NCBI RefSeq assembly: GCF_900187975.1
Contig: NZ_FZPC01000019.1
Span: 1 to 64,000 of the forward strand
Origin: Pseudomonas delhiensis
Lineage (GTDB): Bacteria > Pseudomonadota > Gammaproteobacteria > Pseudomonadales > Pseudomonadaceae
Length of the DNA: 64,000 nt
Direction: 5' to 3'
Shown here piece by piece: positions 1 to 11,048 of this stretch. Position 1 is the stretch's first letter. Each line of letters begins with the position of its first letter. The translations under genes were made by a program, and so were the position numbers. The notes under the pieces are model-generated. The model ran no database searches and was not told the origin of the DNA. It saw only the letters and a program-made list of their open reading frames with translations.

Positions 1-10
1 GCTTTTTCAT
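1..10 (-). CDS. Possible start of a leftward gene (three codons only)
   Basis: An ATG read leftward from position 10 is followed by two lysine codons before the window ends. It is preceded by GTGAGGGTGAGG, which could act as a ribosome binding site. It would lie downstream of the TPR gene and in the same direction. Too little sequence is present to name a product, and chance cannot be excluded. Confidence 0.25.
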
Positions 11-107
11 GGCCTCACCCTCACTGTCGCTGGCCTCTTAGAATGCCACCGTGGCGCCTCGACGCCTCGGTGAGGGTGAGTCCATCCAATTACAGGGGGC
101 GGCGGGT

Positions 108-425
108 TCAGCCGCCCTTGGCCTTGTCCAGCTTGCGCAGGAACACGGTCATTTCCTTCTCCGCCTGCTTGTCGCCGTGGGCCTGGGCCGCGGCCAGGCC
201 GTCGGTCCAGGCGGCGCGGGCGCCGTCCAGGTCGCCCTGGGCCTGCAGGGCCTTGCCCAGCAGCTTCCAGGCGGCGGAATACTTCGCGTCCTGCTCCACG
301 CAGCGGCGCAGGTGTTCCGCCGCCTTGGCGGCATCGCCGGCGTCCAGGTAACCCTTGCCCAGGCCGAAGCGCAGCAGCGGGTTGTCCATGCCTTTGGCGA
401 GCATTTTTTCCAGGCCTTCGAGCAT
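108..425 (-). CDS. Small tetratricopeptide-repeat (TPR) protein
   Basis: A 105-residue protein without a signal peptide, made of TPR-like helical pairs. Alternating Ala, Leu and Gly positions at about residues 15-85 (segments LRFGLGKGYLDAGD, AAWKLLGKALQAQGD) fit two to three repeats, so it is probably a soluble protein-interaction module. It follows trkA with a 13-bp gap on the same strand and is likely the last gene of the fmt-rsmB-trkA run. I recall a similar small TPR protein next to trkA in P. aeruginosa. The partner and exact function are unknown. It ends Lys-Gly-Gly. Confidence 0.8.
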   Translation of the reverse strand: MLEGLEKMLAKGMDNPLLRFGLGKGYLDAGDAAKAAEHLRRCVEQDAKYSAAWKLLGKALQAQGDLDGARAAWTDGLAAAQAHGDKQAEKEMTVFLRKLDKAKGG

Positions 426-438
426 CGCCCGGCCTCCT

Positions 439-1812
439 TCAGAAGAACGTCAGACCGGCCTGGAACAGCCGTTCGACGTCGCGGATTCGCTTCTTGTCGA
501 CCACGAAGAGGATCACGTGGTCGCCGGATTCCACCACCGTCTCGCCGTGGGCGATCAGCACTTCCTCGTCGCGGATCACCGCGCCTATGGTGGTGCCCGG
601 CGGCAGGTGCACGTCGCTGATGCGCTTGCCGATCACCTTGCTCGACTTGGCGTCGCCGTGGGCCACCACCTCGATGGCCTCGGCCGCGCCGCGGCGCAGC
701 GAGTGCACGCTCTCGATATCGCCGCGGCGCACGTGGGTCAGCAGGGTGCCGATGGTGGCCAGCTGCGGGCTGATGGCGATGTCGATCTCGCCGCCCTGCA
801 CCAGGTCGACGTAGGCCGGGTTGTTGATGAGGGTCATCACCTTGCGCGCGCCCAGGCGCTTGGCCAGCAGCGAGGACATGATGTTGGCTTCGTCGTCGTT
901 GGTCAGGGCCAGGAACAGGTCGGTCTCGTTGATGTTCTCTTCCAGCAGCAGGTCGCGGTCCGAGGCGCTGCCCTGGAGCACGATGGTGCTGTCGAGGTTG
1001 TCCGACAGGTGCCGGCAGCGCGCCGGGTTCATCTCGATGATCTTCACCTGGTAGCGGTTCTCGATGGCCTCGGCCAGGCGTTCGCCGATGTTGCCGCCAC
1101 CGGCGATGATGATCCGCTTGTAGTTCTCCTCCAGCCGGCGCATCTCGCCCATCACCGCGCGGATGTGGGCCTTGGCGGCGATGAAGAACACCTCGTCGTC
1201 GGCCTCGATCACGGTGTCGCCCTGGGGGATGATCGGCCGGTTGCGCCGGTAGATCGCCGCCACCCGGGTGTCCGCGTTGGGCATGTGCTCGCGCAGCTGG
1301 CGCAGCTCCTGGCCCACCAGCGGGCCGCCGTAGTGGGCCTTGATGCCCACCAGCTGGGCCTTGCCCTCGGCGAAGTCGATCACCTGCAGCGAGCCGGGGT
1401 ACTCGACCAGGCGCTTGATGTAGTTGGTCACCACCTGTTCCGGGCTGATCAGCACGTCCACCGGAATGGCCTCGTTGTCGAACAGGCCGGTGCGCGTCAG
1501 GTAGGCCGCCTCGCGCACCCGGGCGATGCGCGTCGGGGTGTTGAACAGGGTGTAGGCCACCTGGCAGGCGACCATGTTCACCTCGTCGCTGTTGGTCACC
1601 GCCACCAGCATGTCGGCGTCGTCGGCGCCGGCCTGGCGCAGCACCGTGGGGAACGAGGCCTTGCCGTGCACGGTGCGGATGTCCAGGCGGTCGTTGAGGT
1701 CGCGCAGGCGCTGGCCGTCGGTGTCGACCACGGTGATGTCGTTGGCTTCGCTGGCCAGGTGCTCGGCCAGGGTGCCGCCGACCTGGCCGGCACCGAGGAT
1801 GATGATCTTCAT
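439..1812 (-). CDS. trkA: Trk system potassium uptake regulator TrkA
   Basis: A peripheral cytoplasmic NAD(H)-binding subunit that gates the TrkH/TrkG K+ channel. At 457 residues it has the usual length. It has two RCK halves: Rossmann motif GAGQVG at residues 7-12 and a second, AGGGNIG, at 237-243, each followed by an acidic residue ending beta-2 (VVDTD near 30) and a TrkA_C domain. It starts at an ATG 21 bp after the rsmB stop, in the same direction, so co-transcription with rsmB is likely. The order fmt-rsmB-trkA is conserved in gammaproteobacteria. Confidence 0.97.
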   Translation of the reverse strand: MKIIILGAGQVGGTLAEHLASEANDITVVDTDGQRLRDLNDRLDIRTVHGKASFPTVLRQAGADDADMLVAVTNSDEVNMVACQVAYTLFNTPTRIARVREAAYLTRTGLFDNEAIPVDVLISPEQVVTNYIKRLVEYPGSLQVIDFAEGKAQLVGIKAHYGGPLVGQELRQLREHMPNADTRVAAIYRRNRPIIPQGDTVIEADDEVFFIAAKAHIRAVMGEMRRLEENYKRIIIAGGGNIGERLAEAIENRYQVKIIEMNPARCRHLSDNLDSTIVLQGSASDRDLLLEENINETDLFLALTNDDEANIMSSLLAKRLGARKVMTLINNPAYVDLVQGGEIDIAISPQLATIGTLLTHVRRGDIESVHSLRRGAAEAIEVVAHGDAKSSKVIGKRISDVHLPPGTTIGAVIRDEEVLIAHGETVVESGDHVILFVVDKKRIRDVERLFQAGLTFF

Positions 1813-1833
1813 GGGGTCGCGCTCGTCCGGGCT

Positions 1834-3144
1834 CTAGCGGGCGGATATCTTGATGAGCTTGGCATAGTAGAAGCCGTCGTGTCCGCCTTCTTGCGGCAGC
1901 AGCTGGCGCCCGTGGTCCTGCTTCAGGCCCCAGGGCCCGGCCAGGTCCAGTTCGCGGGCGCCGGGGGTGCGGGCGAGGAAGGCGGCGATCGACTCGCGGT
2001 TCTCCTGTGGCATCACCGAGCAGGTGGCGTAGAGCAGGATGCCGCCGACCTCCAGGGTCGGCCACAGCGCGTCGAGCAGTTCGCCCTGCAGCTGCGCCAG
2101 CGCCGGGATGTCCTCGGCGGCGCGGGTCAGCTTGATGTCCGGGTGCCGGCGGATCACCCCGGTGGCCGAGCAGGGCGCGTCCAGCAGGATGCGCTGGAAC
2201 GGCTTGCCGTCCCACCAGGCGGCGGTATCGCGGCCGTCGGCGGCGACCAGGCTGGCGTCCAGCCGCAGGCGCTGCAGGTTCTCGCGCACGCGCACCAGGC
2301 GCGTTTCTTCCAGGTCCACGCCGAGCACGCCGGCCAGGCCGGGTTCGGCCTCCAGCAGGTGGCAGGTCTTGCCGCCAGGGGCGCAGCAGGCGTCGAGCAC
2401 GCGTTGGCCGGGGGCCAGTTCGAGCAGGTCGGCGGCCAGTTGCGCGGCCTCGTCCTGCACGCTCACGCGGCCTTCGGCGAAGCCGGGCAGCTCGCGCACG
2501 TCGCAGGGCTGGGCGAGCTGGATGCCGTCGCGGCTGTAGGTGCAGGGCACGGCCTCGATGCCGGCGGCCTGCAGTTCGGCCAGGTAGGCGTCGCGGCTGC
2601 CCTGGCGGCGGTTCACCCGCAGGGTCATCGGCGGGTGGGCGTTGTTCGCCGCGCAGATGGCCTCGAACTGCTCCGGCCAGGCCTGCTTCAGGGCCTTCTG
2701 CAGCCAGCGCGGGTGGGCCAGGCGCGCCGCCGGGTCGCGGTCGACGTCGGCCAGCAGCACCTCGCCCTCGCGCTGGGCGCGGCGCAGCACGGCGTTGAGC
2801 AGGCCCTTGGCCCAGGTCTTCTTCAGCTTGTCGGCGCAGCCAACGGTCTCGCCGATGGCTGCGTGCGGCGGAATACGGGTGTAGAGCAACTGGTACAGGC
2901 CGACCAGCAGCAGCGCCTCGACGTCGCGGTCGCCGGCCTTGAACGGCTTCTGCAGCAGGCGCGCGGCCAGGGCTGCCAGGCGCGGCTGCCAGCGCGCGGC
3001 GCCGAAGGCCAGTTCCTGGGTCAGGCCGCGGTCGCGCGGGGCGACCAGCTCCAGTTGCGGCGGCAGCGAACTGCCCAGCGAGGCGCGGCCGGCGAGCACC
3101 GCGGCCAATGCACGGGCCGCGGCGAGGCGCGGGCTGGTGCTCAT
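1834..3144 (-). CDS. rsmB: 16S rRNA m5C967 methyltransferase RsmB (Sun)
   Basis: An SAM-dependent methyltransferase for cytosine 967 of 16S rRNA. The 436 residues comprise an N-terminal NusB-like RNA-binding domain (about 1-140) and a RsmB/NOP catalytic domain. SAM motif [10 protein letters not shown] is at 251-260, catalytic PCS at 324-326 and second-cysteine motif TCS at 374-376. The start is the ATG at 3144, which overlaps the fmt stop by 4 bp (ATGA), so translation is coupled to fmt. A longer upstream reading frame exists, but [14 protein letters not shown] matches the family N-terminus. Confidence 0.95.
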   Translation of the reverse strand: MSTSPRLAAARALAAVLAGRASLGSSLPPQLELVAPRDRGLTQELAFGAARWQPRLAALAARLLQKPFKAGDRDVEALLLVGLYQLLYTRIPPHAAIGETVGCADKLKKTWAKGLLNAVLRRAQREGEVLLADVDRDPAARLAHPRWLQKALKQAWPEQFEAICAANNAHPPMTLRVNRRQGSRDAYLAELQAAGIEAVPCTYSRDGIQLAQPCDVRELPGFAEGRVSVQDEAAQLAADLLELAPGQRVLDACCAPGGKTCHLLEAEPGLAGVLGVDLEETRLVRVRENLQRLRLDASLVAADGRDTAAWWDGKPFQRILLDAPCSATGVIRRHPDIKLTRAAEDIPALAQLQGELLDALWPTLEVGGILLYATCSVMPQENRESIAAFLARTPGARELDLAGPWGLKQDHGRQLLPQEGGHDGFYYAKLIKISAR

Positions 3145-4085
3145 TGGCCGAGCACCAGGCCGGCGGCGAACTGCTCGCGGCGGCTGTTGAACAGGTCGGC
3201 GAAGGCCAGCGGCTTGCCGCCGGGCAACTGCACGCGGGTCAGCAGCAGGCTGCCTTCGCCGCAGCCGACCAGCAGGCCGTCGCGGCTGGCGCCGAGGACC
3301 TTGCCCGGCTCGCCCCCGCCCTCGCCCAGGCGCGCGGCCCAGACCTTCAGCGGCTCGCCGTTCAGCGTGGTGTGGCACACCGGCCAGGGATCGAAGGCGC
3401 GCACGGCGCGCTCCAGTTCCACGGCCGGGAGGCTCCAGTCCAGGCGCGCCTCATCCTTGCTCAGCTTGTGCGCGTAAGTGGCCAGGGCGTCGTCCTGCAC
3501 CTCGCCCTCCAGCGTGCCGGCGGCCAGCCCGGCGATGGCCTCGACCACCGCCGGCGGGCCCAGGCGCGCCAGGCGGTCGTGCAGGCTGCCGCCGGTGTCT
3601 TCGCTGGAAATCGGCGTGCTCACCTTGAGCAGCATCGGCCCGGTATCCAGGCCCGCTTCCATCTGCATCACGGTCACCCCGCTTTCCGCGTCGCCGGCCT
3701 GCACCGCGCGCTGGATCGGCGCGGCGCCGCGCCAGCGCGGCAGCAGCGAGGCGTGGCTGTTGATGCAGCCCAGGCGCGGGATGTCCAGCACCGCCTGGGG
3801 CAGGATCAGGCCGTAGGCGACCACCACCATCAGGTCCGGCCGCAGCGCCGCCAGTTCGGCCTGGGCCGCGGCGTCGCGCAGCGTCGGCGGCTGCAGCACC
3901 GGCAGGCCGTGCTGCGCGGCGAGCTGCTTGACCGGGCTGGGCATCAGCTTCTGGCCGCGGCCGGCCGGGCGGTCCGGCTGGGTGTAGACGGCGACGATCT
4001 CATGCGGCGTGTCGAGCAGGGCCTTGAGGTGCTCGGCGGCGAATTCCGGGGTCCCGGCGAAGACGATGCGCAATGCTTGGCTCAT
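3141..4085 (-). CDS. fmt: Methionyl-tRNA formyltransferase
   Basis: Transfers a formyl group from 10-formyl-THF to initiator Met-tRNA. At 314 residues it has the normal length. The N-terminal formyltransferase domain carries FAGTPEFAA (9-17), catalytic Asn109 and His111 in the [12 protein letters not shown] stretch, and Asp147 in GLDTGP. The C-terminal OB-like tRNA-binding domain begins near residue 205. It is overlapped by rsmB downstream. A hairpin with a T-run separates it from def 57 bp upstream, so fmt may depend partly on readthrough or on its own promoter. Confidence 0.97.
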   Translation of the reverse strand: MSQALRIVFAGTPEFAAEHLKALLDTPHEIVAVYTQPDRPAGRGQKLMPSPVKQLAAQHGLPVLQPPTLRDAAAQAELAALRPDLMVVVAYGLILPQAVLDIPRLGCINSHASLLPRWRGAAPIQRAVQAGDAESGVTVMQMEAGLDTGPMLLKVSTPISSEDTGGSLHDRLARLGPPAVVEAIAGLAAGTLEGEVQDDALATYAHKLSKDEARLDWSLPAVELERAVRAFDPWPVCHTTLNGEPLKVWAARLGEGGGEPGKVLGASRDGLLVGCGEGSLLLTRVQLPGGKPLAFADLFNSRREQFAAGLVLGQ

Positions 4086-4102
4086 GGGTGGGCTCGCTAA
4101 AG

Positions 4103-4129
4103 AAAAAAGGCTTGCCGGGGCAAGCCTTT
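4103..4129 (-). terminator. Rho-independent terminator or attenuator between def and fmt
   Basis: On the minus strand an 11-bp perfect stem (arms 4129-4119 and 4116-4106, 2-nt loop) runs directly into a run of T residues (4108-4103). It sits in the 57-bp gap between def and fmt, genes that are usually co-transcribed, so it could act as a partial terminator. Confidence 0.8.
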
Positions 4130-4142
4130 GGGGAGGAGGGTG

Positions 4143-4649
4143 TCAGGCGCGCTGGCGGTGCTGCTTTTCCAGCTTCTTCTTGATCCGGTCGCGCTTGAGG
4201 TTGGACAGGTAGTCGACGAACAGCTTGCCGTTGAGGTGGTCGCATTCGTGCTGGATGCACACCGCCAGCAGGCCCTCGGCGATTTCCTCGAAGGCCTTGC
4301 CGTCGCGGTCCAGCGCCTTGACGCGCACCCGCAGCGGGCGGTCGACGTTCTCGTAGAAGCCGGGCACCGACAGGCAACCTTCCTGGTACTCGCCCATTTC
4401 GTCGGTGAGGGTTTCCAGTTCCGGGTTGATGAACACGCGCGGCTCGGACTTGTCCTCGGACAGGTCCATCACCACGATGCGCTGGTGCACGTTGATCTGG
4501 GTGGCGGCCAGGCCGATGCCGGGGGCCTCGTACATGGTTTCGAACATGTCGTCGACCAGTTGGCGCACGCTATCGTCGACCACCTCGACCGGCTTGGCGA
4601 TCGTGCGCAGGCGCGGATCGGGGAATTCGAGGATGTTCAGAATGGCCAT
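4143..4649 (-). CDS. def: Peptide deformylase
   Basis: A Fe2+/Zn2+ enzyme that removes the N-formyl group from nascent proteins. Its 168 residues carry all three family motifs: GIGLAATQ (44-51), EGCLSVPG (90-97, ligand Cys92) and HECDH (134-138, ligands His134 and His138, catalytic Glu135). The basic C-terminal helix ([14 protein letters not shown]) is typical of type 1B enzymes. It is divergent from the LysM gene and begins the def-fmt-rsmB-trkA run. Confidence 0.97.
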   Translation of the reverse strand: MAILNILEFPDPRLRTIAKPVEVVDDSVRQLVDDMFETMYEAPGIGLAATQINVHQRIVVMDLSEDKSEPRVFINPELETLTDEMGEYQEGCLSVPGFYENVDRPLRVRVKALDRDGKAFEEIAEGLLAVCIQHECDHLNGKLFVDYLSNLKRDRIKKKLEKQHRQRA

Positions 4650-4722
4650 ATGCGTTTGTGATGCACTTGTGGAATAAAGTAAAAATCGGCTGCTAATATG
4701 CTGAGCAGCATCGAAAAACGCT

Positions 4723-4748
4723 GGAAAGCCCGGTAGGGGCGGCTTTCC
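4723..4748 (+). other. 5' leader hairpin upstream of the LysM gene
   Basis: GGAAAGCC and GGCTTTCC form an 8-bp perfect stem with a 10-nt loop in the def/LysM intergenic region, 38 bp before the LysM start. It is followed by a few T residues (GGTGTTTC). It could be an attenuator or simply leader structure. Confidence 0.4.
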
Positions 4749-4786
4749 GGTGTTTCATGTGTATACATAATAAAGGGATTCACCGC

Positions 4787-5812
4787 ATGAGGAAAACACT
4801 ACTCGCCGTGCTGCTGCTGGCGGCAGGAAGCATGGCGCAGGGTGCCGTGGAACTCAGGGATGGCCACCCCGACCGCTATACGGTGGTCAAGGGCGACACC
4901 CTCTGGGACATCTCCGGCAAGTTCCTGAGCAAGCCCTGGAAGTGGCCGGAGATCTGGCAGGTGAATCCGCAGATCCGCAACCCGCACCTGATCTACCCCG
5001 GCGACGTCCTGAGCCTGGTGTACGTCGACGGCCAGCCGCGCCTGGTGCTCAACCGCGGCGCCTCCCACGGCACCATCAAGCTGTCGCCCAAGGTGCGCAG
5101 CACGCCGATGGCCGAGGCGGTGCCGACCATCCCGCTGGACAAGATCAACGCCTTCCTGCTGTCCAACCGCATCGTCGACAGCGAGGGCGACTTCAGCAAC
5201 GCCCCCTACATGGTCGCCGGTGATGCCGAGCGCGTGGTCAGCGGCGCCGGCGACCGCGCCTACGCCCGCGGCGACTCCCTGGCCGAGGAAGGCAGCTACG
5301 GCATCTTCCGCCAGGGCAAGATCTACACCGACCCGGACACCAAGGAAGTCCTCGGCGTCGACGCCATGGACGTCGGCAGCGCCCGGGTGACCGCCAAGGA
5401 AGACGACATCGCCACCCTCAACCTGACGCGCACCACCCAGGAAGTGCGGCCGGGCGACCGCCTGTTCCCCACCGAGGAACGCGCGGTGACCTCCCTCTTC
5501 ATGCCCAGCGAGCCGAAGACGCCGATCAAGGGCAGCATCATCGACGTGCCGCGCGGCGTCACCCAGATCGGCAAGTACGACGTGGTGACCATCGACAAGG
5601 GCTCCCGCGACGGCCTCGAGGAAGGCAACGTACTGGCCATCTACAAGCTCGGCGAGACGGTGCGCGACCGCGTCAGCGGCGACCTGGTGAAGATCCCCGA
5701 CGAGCGCTCCGGCCTGGTGATGATCTTCCGCACCTACAACCGCCTCAGCTACGGCCTGGTGCTCACCGCCAACCGCTCGCTGGAAGTGCAGGACAAGGTG
5801 CGCAACCCCTGA
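4787..5812 (+). CDS. LysM-domain secreted protein, TsaP type
   Basis: A 341-residue exported protein with signal peptide MRKTLLAVLLLAAGSMAQGA and one LysM peptidoglycan-binding domain at about 31-77 (YTVVKGDTLWDIS ... PGDVLSL). The C-terminal beta-rich domain has no enzyme motif. Orthologues (PA0020/TsaP) anchor the type IV pilus secretin to peptidoglycan; that role is from the family, not the sequence. The ATG at 4787 is chosen over an upstream in-frame ATG because it starts the signal peptide and follows AAGG. A strong terminator follows at 5827. Confidence 0.88.
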   Translation: MRKTLLAVLLLAAGSMAQGAVELRDGHPDRYTVVKGDTLWDISGKFLSKPWKWPEIWQVNPQIRNPHLIYPGDVLSLVYVDGQPRLVLNRGASHGTIKLSPKVRSTPMAEAVPTIPLDKINAFLLSNRIVDSEGDFSNAPYMVAGDAERVVSGAGDRAYARGDSLAEEGSYGIFRQGKIYTDPDTKEVLGVDAMDVGSARVTAKEDDIATLNLTRTTQEVRPGDRLFPTEERAVTSLFMPSEPKTPIKGSIIDVPRGVTQIGKYDVVTIDKGSRDGLEEGNVLAIYKLGETVRDRVSGDLVKIPDERSGLVMIFRTYNRLSYGLVLTANRSLEVQDKVRNP

Positions 5813-5826
5813 TCCCCACGCCTGTA

Positions 5827-5856
5827 CGAAGAACCCCGCCGCGGCGGGGTTCTTCG
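5827..5856. terminator. Bidirectional Rho-independent terminator
   Basis: A perfect 30-bp palindrome with 15-bp arms, the left arm reading CGAAGAACCCCGCCG. It is followed by TTTC and lies 15 bp after the LysM gene stop. Confidence 0.88.
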
Positions 5857-5951
5857 TTTCTGCCGGCCGCATCTTCCGAAGCGTCCGGCAGGCGGCGGCC
5901 GGCGGACGCGGCATAGTCGGGCTTCCCGCCCACGCGCCAAGGACTGCCGCC

Positions 5952-7046
5952 ATGCCCCGCCAAGCCTCCCCCGCCGAACTGGAAGCCCGCCTGCGCCTGC
6001 ACGCCCTGCCCGAACTGGGGCCGCGGCGCTTTGCGGCCCTGTTGGCGGCCTTCGGCAGCGCTTCCGCCGCCCTCAGCGCGCCCGCCGCGGCCTGGCGCTC
6101 CCTCGGCCTGCCGGCGGCCAGCGCCGAGGCGCGGCGCAGCGAAGCCACCCGCCAGACGGCGGCCGAGGCCCTGCGCTGGCTGGAAGGGCCCGACCGGCAC
6201 CTGCTGATGTGGGACAGCGAGGACTACCCCGCACTACTGGCGGAACTGGCCGATGCGCCGCCGCTGCTGTTCGTCGAGGGCGCCCGCGGCGTGCTGGGGC
6301 AGCCGCAACTGGCGGTGGTCGGCAGCCGCCGCGCCAGCCGCCCGGGGCTGGACACCGCCCGCGCCTTCGCCCGCAGCCTGGCCGGCGGCGGCTTCGCCAT
6401 CACCAGCGGGCTGGCCCTGGGCATCGACGGCGCCGCCCACGAGGGCGCCCTGGAGGCCGGCGGGCCGACCCTGGCGGTGCTCGGCACCGGGCTGTGCCGG
6501 CTCTACCCGCGCCGCCACCTGGGGCTGGCGCGGCGCATCGTCGAGGGCGGCGGCGCGCTGCTGTCCGAACTGCCGCTGGACTGCCCGCCGCGGCCGGACA
6601 ACTTCCCGCGGCGCAACCGCATCATCAGCGGCCTGTCCCTGGGCGTGCTGGTGGTCGAGGCCAGCCCGGCCAGCGGCTCGCTGATCACCGCGCGGCTGGC
6701 CGCCGAGCAGGGCCGCGAGGTCTACGCCATCCCCGGCTCCATCCACCATCCCGGCGCGCGGGGCTGCCACGAGCTGATCCGCCAGGGCGCCACCCTGGTG
6801 GAGCGCATCGACGACATCCTCGAAGGCCTGAGCGGCTGGACCGCCGGGGCTCCGGCCGGCGAGCCGGCCCCGCCGCCGCAGGCGCACCCGCTGCTGGAAT
6901 TGCTGCGCGCCGCGCCGCTGGGCAGCGAGGCGCTGGCCGCGGGCTCCGGCTGGGCGCTGCCGCAGGTGCTGGCGGCGCTGACCGAGCTGGAGCTGGAGGG
7001 CAAGGTGGCCTGCGAGGCCGGCGTCTGGGTGCATCGCGGCGGCTGA
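5952..7046 (+). CDS. dprA: DNA-processing protein DprA (Smf)
   Basis: A single-strand DNA-binding RecA loader used in natural transformation. The 364 residues include an N-terminal helical (SAM-like) region, a central Rossmann-type DprA domain with GSRRASRPG near residue 119 and the FPRRNRIISGLS signature near 220, and a C-terminal winged-helix domain (about 305-360). It is transcribed with tsaC 44 bp downstream, as in P. aeruginosa (PA0021-PA0022). Confidence 0.95.
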   Translation: MPRQASPAELEARLRLHALPELGPRRFAALLAAFGSASAALSAPAAAWRSLGLPAASAEARRSEATRQTAAEALRWLEGPDRHLLMWDSEDYPALLAELADAPPLLFVEGARGVLGQPQLAVVGSRRASRPGLDTARAFARSLAGGGFAITSGLALGIDGAAHEGALEAGGPTLAVLGTGLCRLYPRRHLGLARRIVEGGGALLSELPLDCPPRPDNFPRRNRIISGLSLGVLVVEASPASGSLITARLAAEQGREVYAIPGSIHHPGARGCHELIRQGATLVERIDDILEGLSGWTAGAPAGEPAPPPQAHPLLELLRAAPLGSEALAAGSGWALPQVLAALTELELEGKVACEAGVWVHRGG

Positions 7047-7090
7047 GCACGTAAACTGCCGCGCAATCGTTATTTCCCCGGAGTTTGCCG

Positions 7091-7648
7091 ATGATCAGCA
7101 GCTGGCGTGTGCAGCGTGTGGCCAGGATAGTGCGCGAGGGCGGCGTCATCGCCTACCCGACCGAAGCCGTCTGGGGCCTGGGCTGCGACCCCTGGAACGA
7201 GGACGCCGTCTACCGCCTGCTGGCCATCAAGGCGCGGCCGGTGGAGAAGGGCCTGATCCTGGTGGCCGACAACATCCGCCAGTTCGACTTCCTGCTGGCC
7301 GACCTGCCGCAGGAATGGCAGGACCGCCTGGGCGCCACCTGGCCGGGCCCGAACACCTGGCTGGTGCCGCACCAGGAGCGCCTGCCGGAATGGATCACCG
7401 GCCAGCACGACAGCGTGGCCCTGCGCGTCAGCGAACACCCGCTGGTGCGCGAGCTGTGCGCGCTCACCGGCCCGCTGGTGTCCACCTCGGCCAACCCCGC
7501 CGGGCGCCCGGCGGCGCGCTCGCGGCTGCGGGTGGAGCAGTACTTCCGCGGCGAACTGGACGGCGTGCTCGACGGCAGGCTCGGCGGCCGGCGCAACCCC
7601 AGCGTGATCCGCGACCTGGTCACCGGCCGGACCGTACGCCCGGCCTGA
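7091..7648 (+). CDS. tsaC: Threonylcarbamoyl-AMP synthase TsaC (YrdC)
   Basis: Makes threonylcarbamoyl-AMP from Thr, HCO3- and ATP for the t6A modification of ANN-decoding tRNAs. The 185-residue single YrdC domain carries the [10 protein letters not shown] stretch of the active site (around 48-57) and [12 protein letters not shown] (around 137-148). The ATG at 7091 is chosen over an in-frame TTG two codons earlier because GGAG lies 7-8 nt upstream and the protein then begins MISSWRVQ, as in P. aeruginosa. A composite repeat begins 12 bp after the stop. Confidence 0.95.
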   Translation: MISSWRVQRVARIVREGGVIAYPTEAVWGLGCDPWNEDAVYRLLAIKARPVEKGLILVADNIRQFDFLLADLPQEWQDRLGATWPGPNTWLVPHQERLPEWITGQHDSVALRVSEHPLVRELCALTGPLVSTSANPAGRPAARSRLRVEQYFRGELDGVLDGRLGGRRNPSVIRDLVTGRTVRPA

Positions 7649-7659
7649 GGGGGCTCTTC

Positions 7660-7835
7660 GTAGGAGCGAGCTTGCTCGCGAACCGAATTTGCCGGGGACA
7701 GTGGATGTTGGCGTTCAGAGCGCCCTCTCCCTAACCCTCTCCCGCTTGCGGGAGAGGGTTAGGGAGAGGGGACGGAGCCAAACTAAAACACCGAAGTCAC
7801 AGCTGAGCACTGTTCGCGAGCAAGCTCGCTCCTAC
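7660..7835. repeat. Composite REP-bounded element, complete copy (176 bp)
   Basis: A 24-bp REP (7660-7683, core GAGCGAGCTTGCTCGCGAAC) faces an inverted copy of itself (7812-7835). Between them lies a 48-bp hairpin (7723-7770) of CCCTCTCCCTAACCCTCTCC and its complement. The right-hand spacer (CCGAAG...) recurs at 18040, 22611 and 40014. It fills the tsaC-qor gap and looks like a non-autonomous mobile unit. Confidence 0.85.
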
Positions 7836-7855
7836 GAGAAGCCGTGCCGTTTCCC

Positions 7856-9992
<2,137 letters not shown>

Positions 9993-10002
9993 CAGGAAAC
10001 CC

Positions 10003-10824
10003 ATGGACCGCTATTGCGTCTTCGGCAACCCCATCGGCCACAGCAAGTCGCCGCTGATCCACCGCCTGTTCGCCGAGCAGACCGGCCAGGCGCTCACCTA
10101 TGACGCGCTCCTGGCGCCGCTGGACGACTTCGCCGGGGCCGCCCGCGCCTTCTTCGCCGAAGGCCTGGGCGCCAACGTCACGGTGCCGTTCAAGGAAGAC
10201 GCCTACCGCCTGTGCAGCGAGCTCACCGAGCGCGCCCGCCGCGCCGGCGCGGTGAACACCCTGAAGAAGCTCGCCGGCGGCGGCCTGCTGGGCGACAACA
10301 CCGATGGCGCCGGGCTGACCCGCGACCTGGTGGTGAACAACGGCGTGGCGCTCAAGGGCCGCCGCGTGCTGGTGCTGGGCGCCGGCGGCGCGGTGCGCGG
10401 CATCCTCGAACCCTTCCTGGCCGAAGGCCCGGCGGCGCTGGTGGTGCTCAACCGCACCGCGGCCAAGGCCGAGCAACTGGCCCGCGAGTTCGCCGACCTG
10501 GGCCAGGTGCGCGCCGGCGGCTTCGACCTGCGCGACGGGCCCTTCGACCTGATCGTCAACGGCACCTCGGCCAGCCTGGCCGGCGAGCTGCCGCCCATCG
10601 ACCCGGCGCTGATCCGCCCGGGGCACACCGTCTGCTACGACATGATGTACGGCAAGGAAACCACCGCGTTCAACCGCTGGGCCGCCGAACAGGGCGCGGC
10701 GCGCTGCATCGACGGCCTGGGCATGCTGGTGGAGCAGGCGGCGGAAGCCTTCGTGCTGTGGCGCGGCGTGCGGCCGGATTCGCGGCCGGTGCTGGATGAG
10801 TTGCGGCGGCAGTTGGCGGGTTGA
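10003..10824 (+). CDS. aroE: Shikimate dehydrogenase (NADP+)
   Basis: Reduces 3-dehydroshikimate to shikimate in aromatic amino-acid synthesis. The 273 residues show the substrate loop [12 protein letters not shown] (13-24), catalytic Lys in [11 protein letters not shown] (around 60-70), GDNTDGAGL (around 100) and the NADP Rossmann loop GAGGAVRGI (around 126-134). The ATG at 10003 follows CAGGAAACCC. In P. aeruginosa aroE also follows hemF. Confidence 0.96.
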   Translation: MDRYCVFGNPIGHSKSPLIHRLFAEQTGQALTYDALLAPLDDFAGAARAFFAEGLGANVTVPFKEDAYRLCSELTERARRAGAVNTLKKLAGGGLLGDNTDGAGLTRDLVVNNGVALKGRRVLVLGAGGAVRGILEPFLAEGPAALVVLNRTAAKAEQLAREFADLGQVRAGGFDLRDGPFDLIVNGTSASLAGELPPIDPALIRPGHTVCYDMMYGKETTAFNRWAAEQGAARCIDGLGMLVEQAAEAFVLWRGVRPDSRPVLDELRRQLAG

Positions 10825-10887
10825 CCATCGGTGCGGTGATGGGGCGATCGCGGACGGAGTCCTACCCCGCCACCGCTGTCCCACCTG

Positions 10888-10933
10888 TAGGAGCGCGCCC
10901 TGCGCGCGATTCGCGCGGGCAGGGCCCGCTTAC
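10888..10933. repeat. REP family C palindrome
   Basis: An inverted repeat beginning GTAGGAGCGCGCCCTGCGCG and ending in its near-complement GGGCAGGGCCCGCTTAC. Other copies lie at 25228-25272 and 30776-30822. Confidence 0.75.
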
Positions 10934-10954
10934 GACCGTGCCTCCCGAGGGCAA

Positions 10955-11048
10955 TGGCGGATAACGCCGTAGGCGTTATGCGCCCTACGGGCCGGCCGGC
11001 GTTGCCGGTTACGTAGGGCGAATAACCGTTCGCGGTTATCCGCCCTAC
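10955..11048. repeat. Pair of REP family B elements at the sulP 3' end
   Basis: Two palindromes face each other. The first (10956-10990) reads GGCGGATAACGCCGTAGGCG onward and the second (11011-11048) contains GTAGGGCGAATAACCGTTCG. The second runs into the last codon and stop of the sulP gene (11045-11047). Family B recurs at about ten places in the window. Confidence 0.8.

Noticed and set aside
14-80. Perfect 11-bp inverted repeat CTCACCCTCAC/GTGAGGGTGAG at the left edge
   Set aside because: The 45-nt loop and lack of a U-run make a terminator unlikely, and there is too little flanking sequence to interpret it.
355-3477. Very long open frame on the plus strand opposite trkA, rsmB and fmt
   Set aside because: It is an antisense shadow caused by GC-rich codon use; the minus-strand genes carry complete family motifs.
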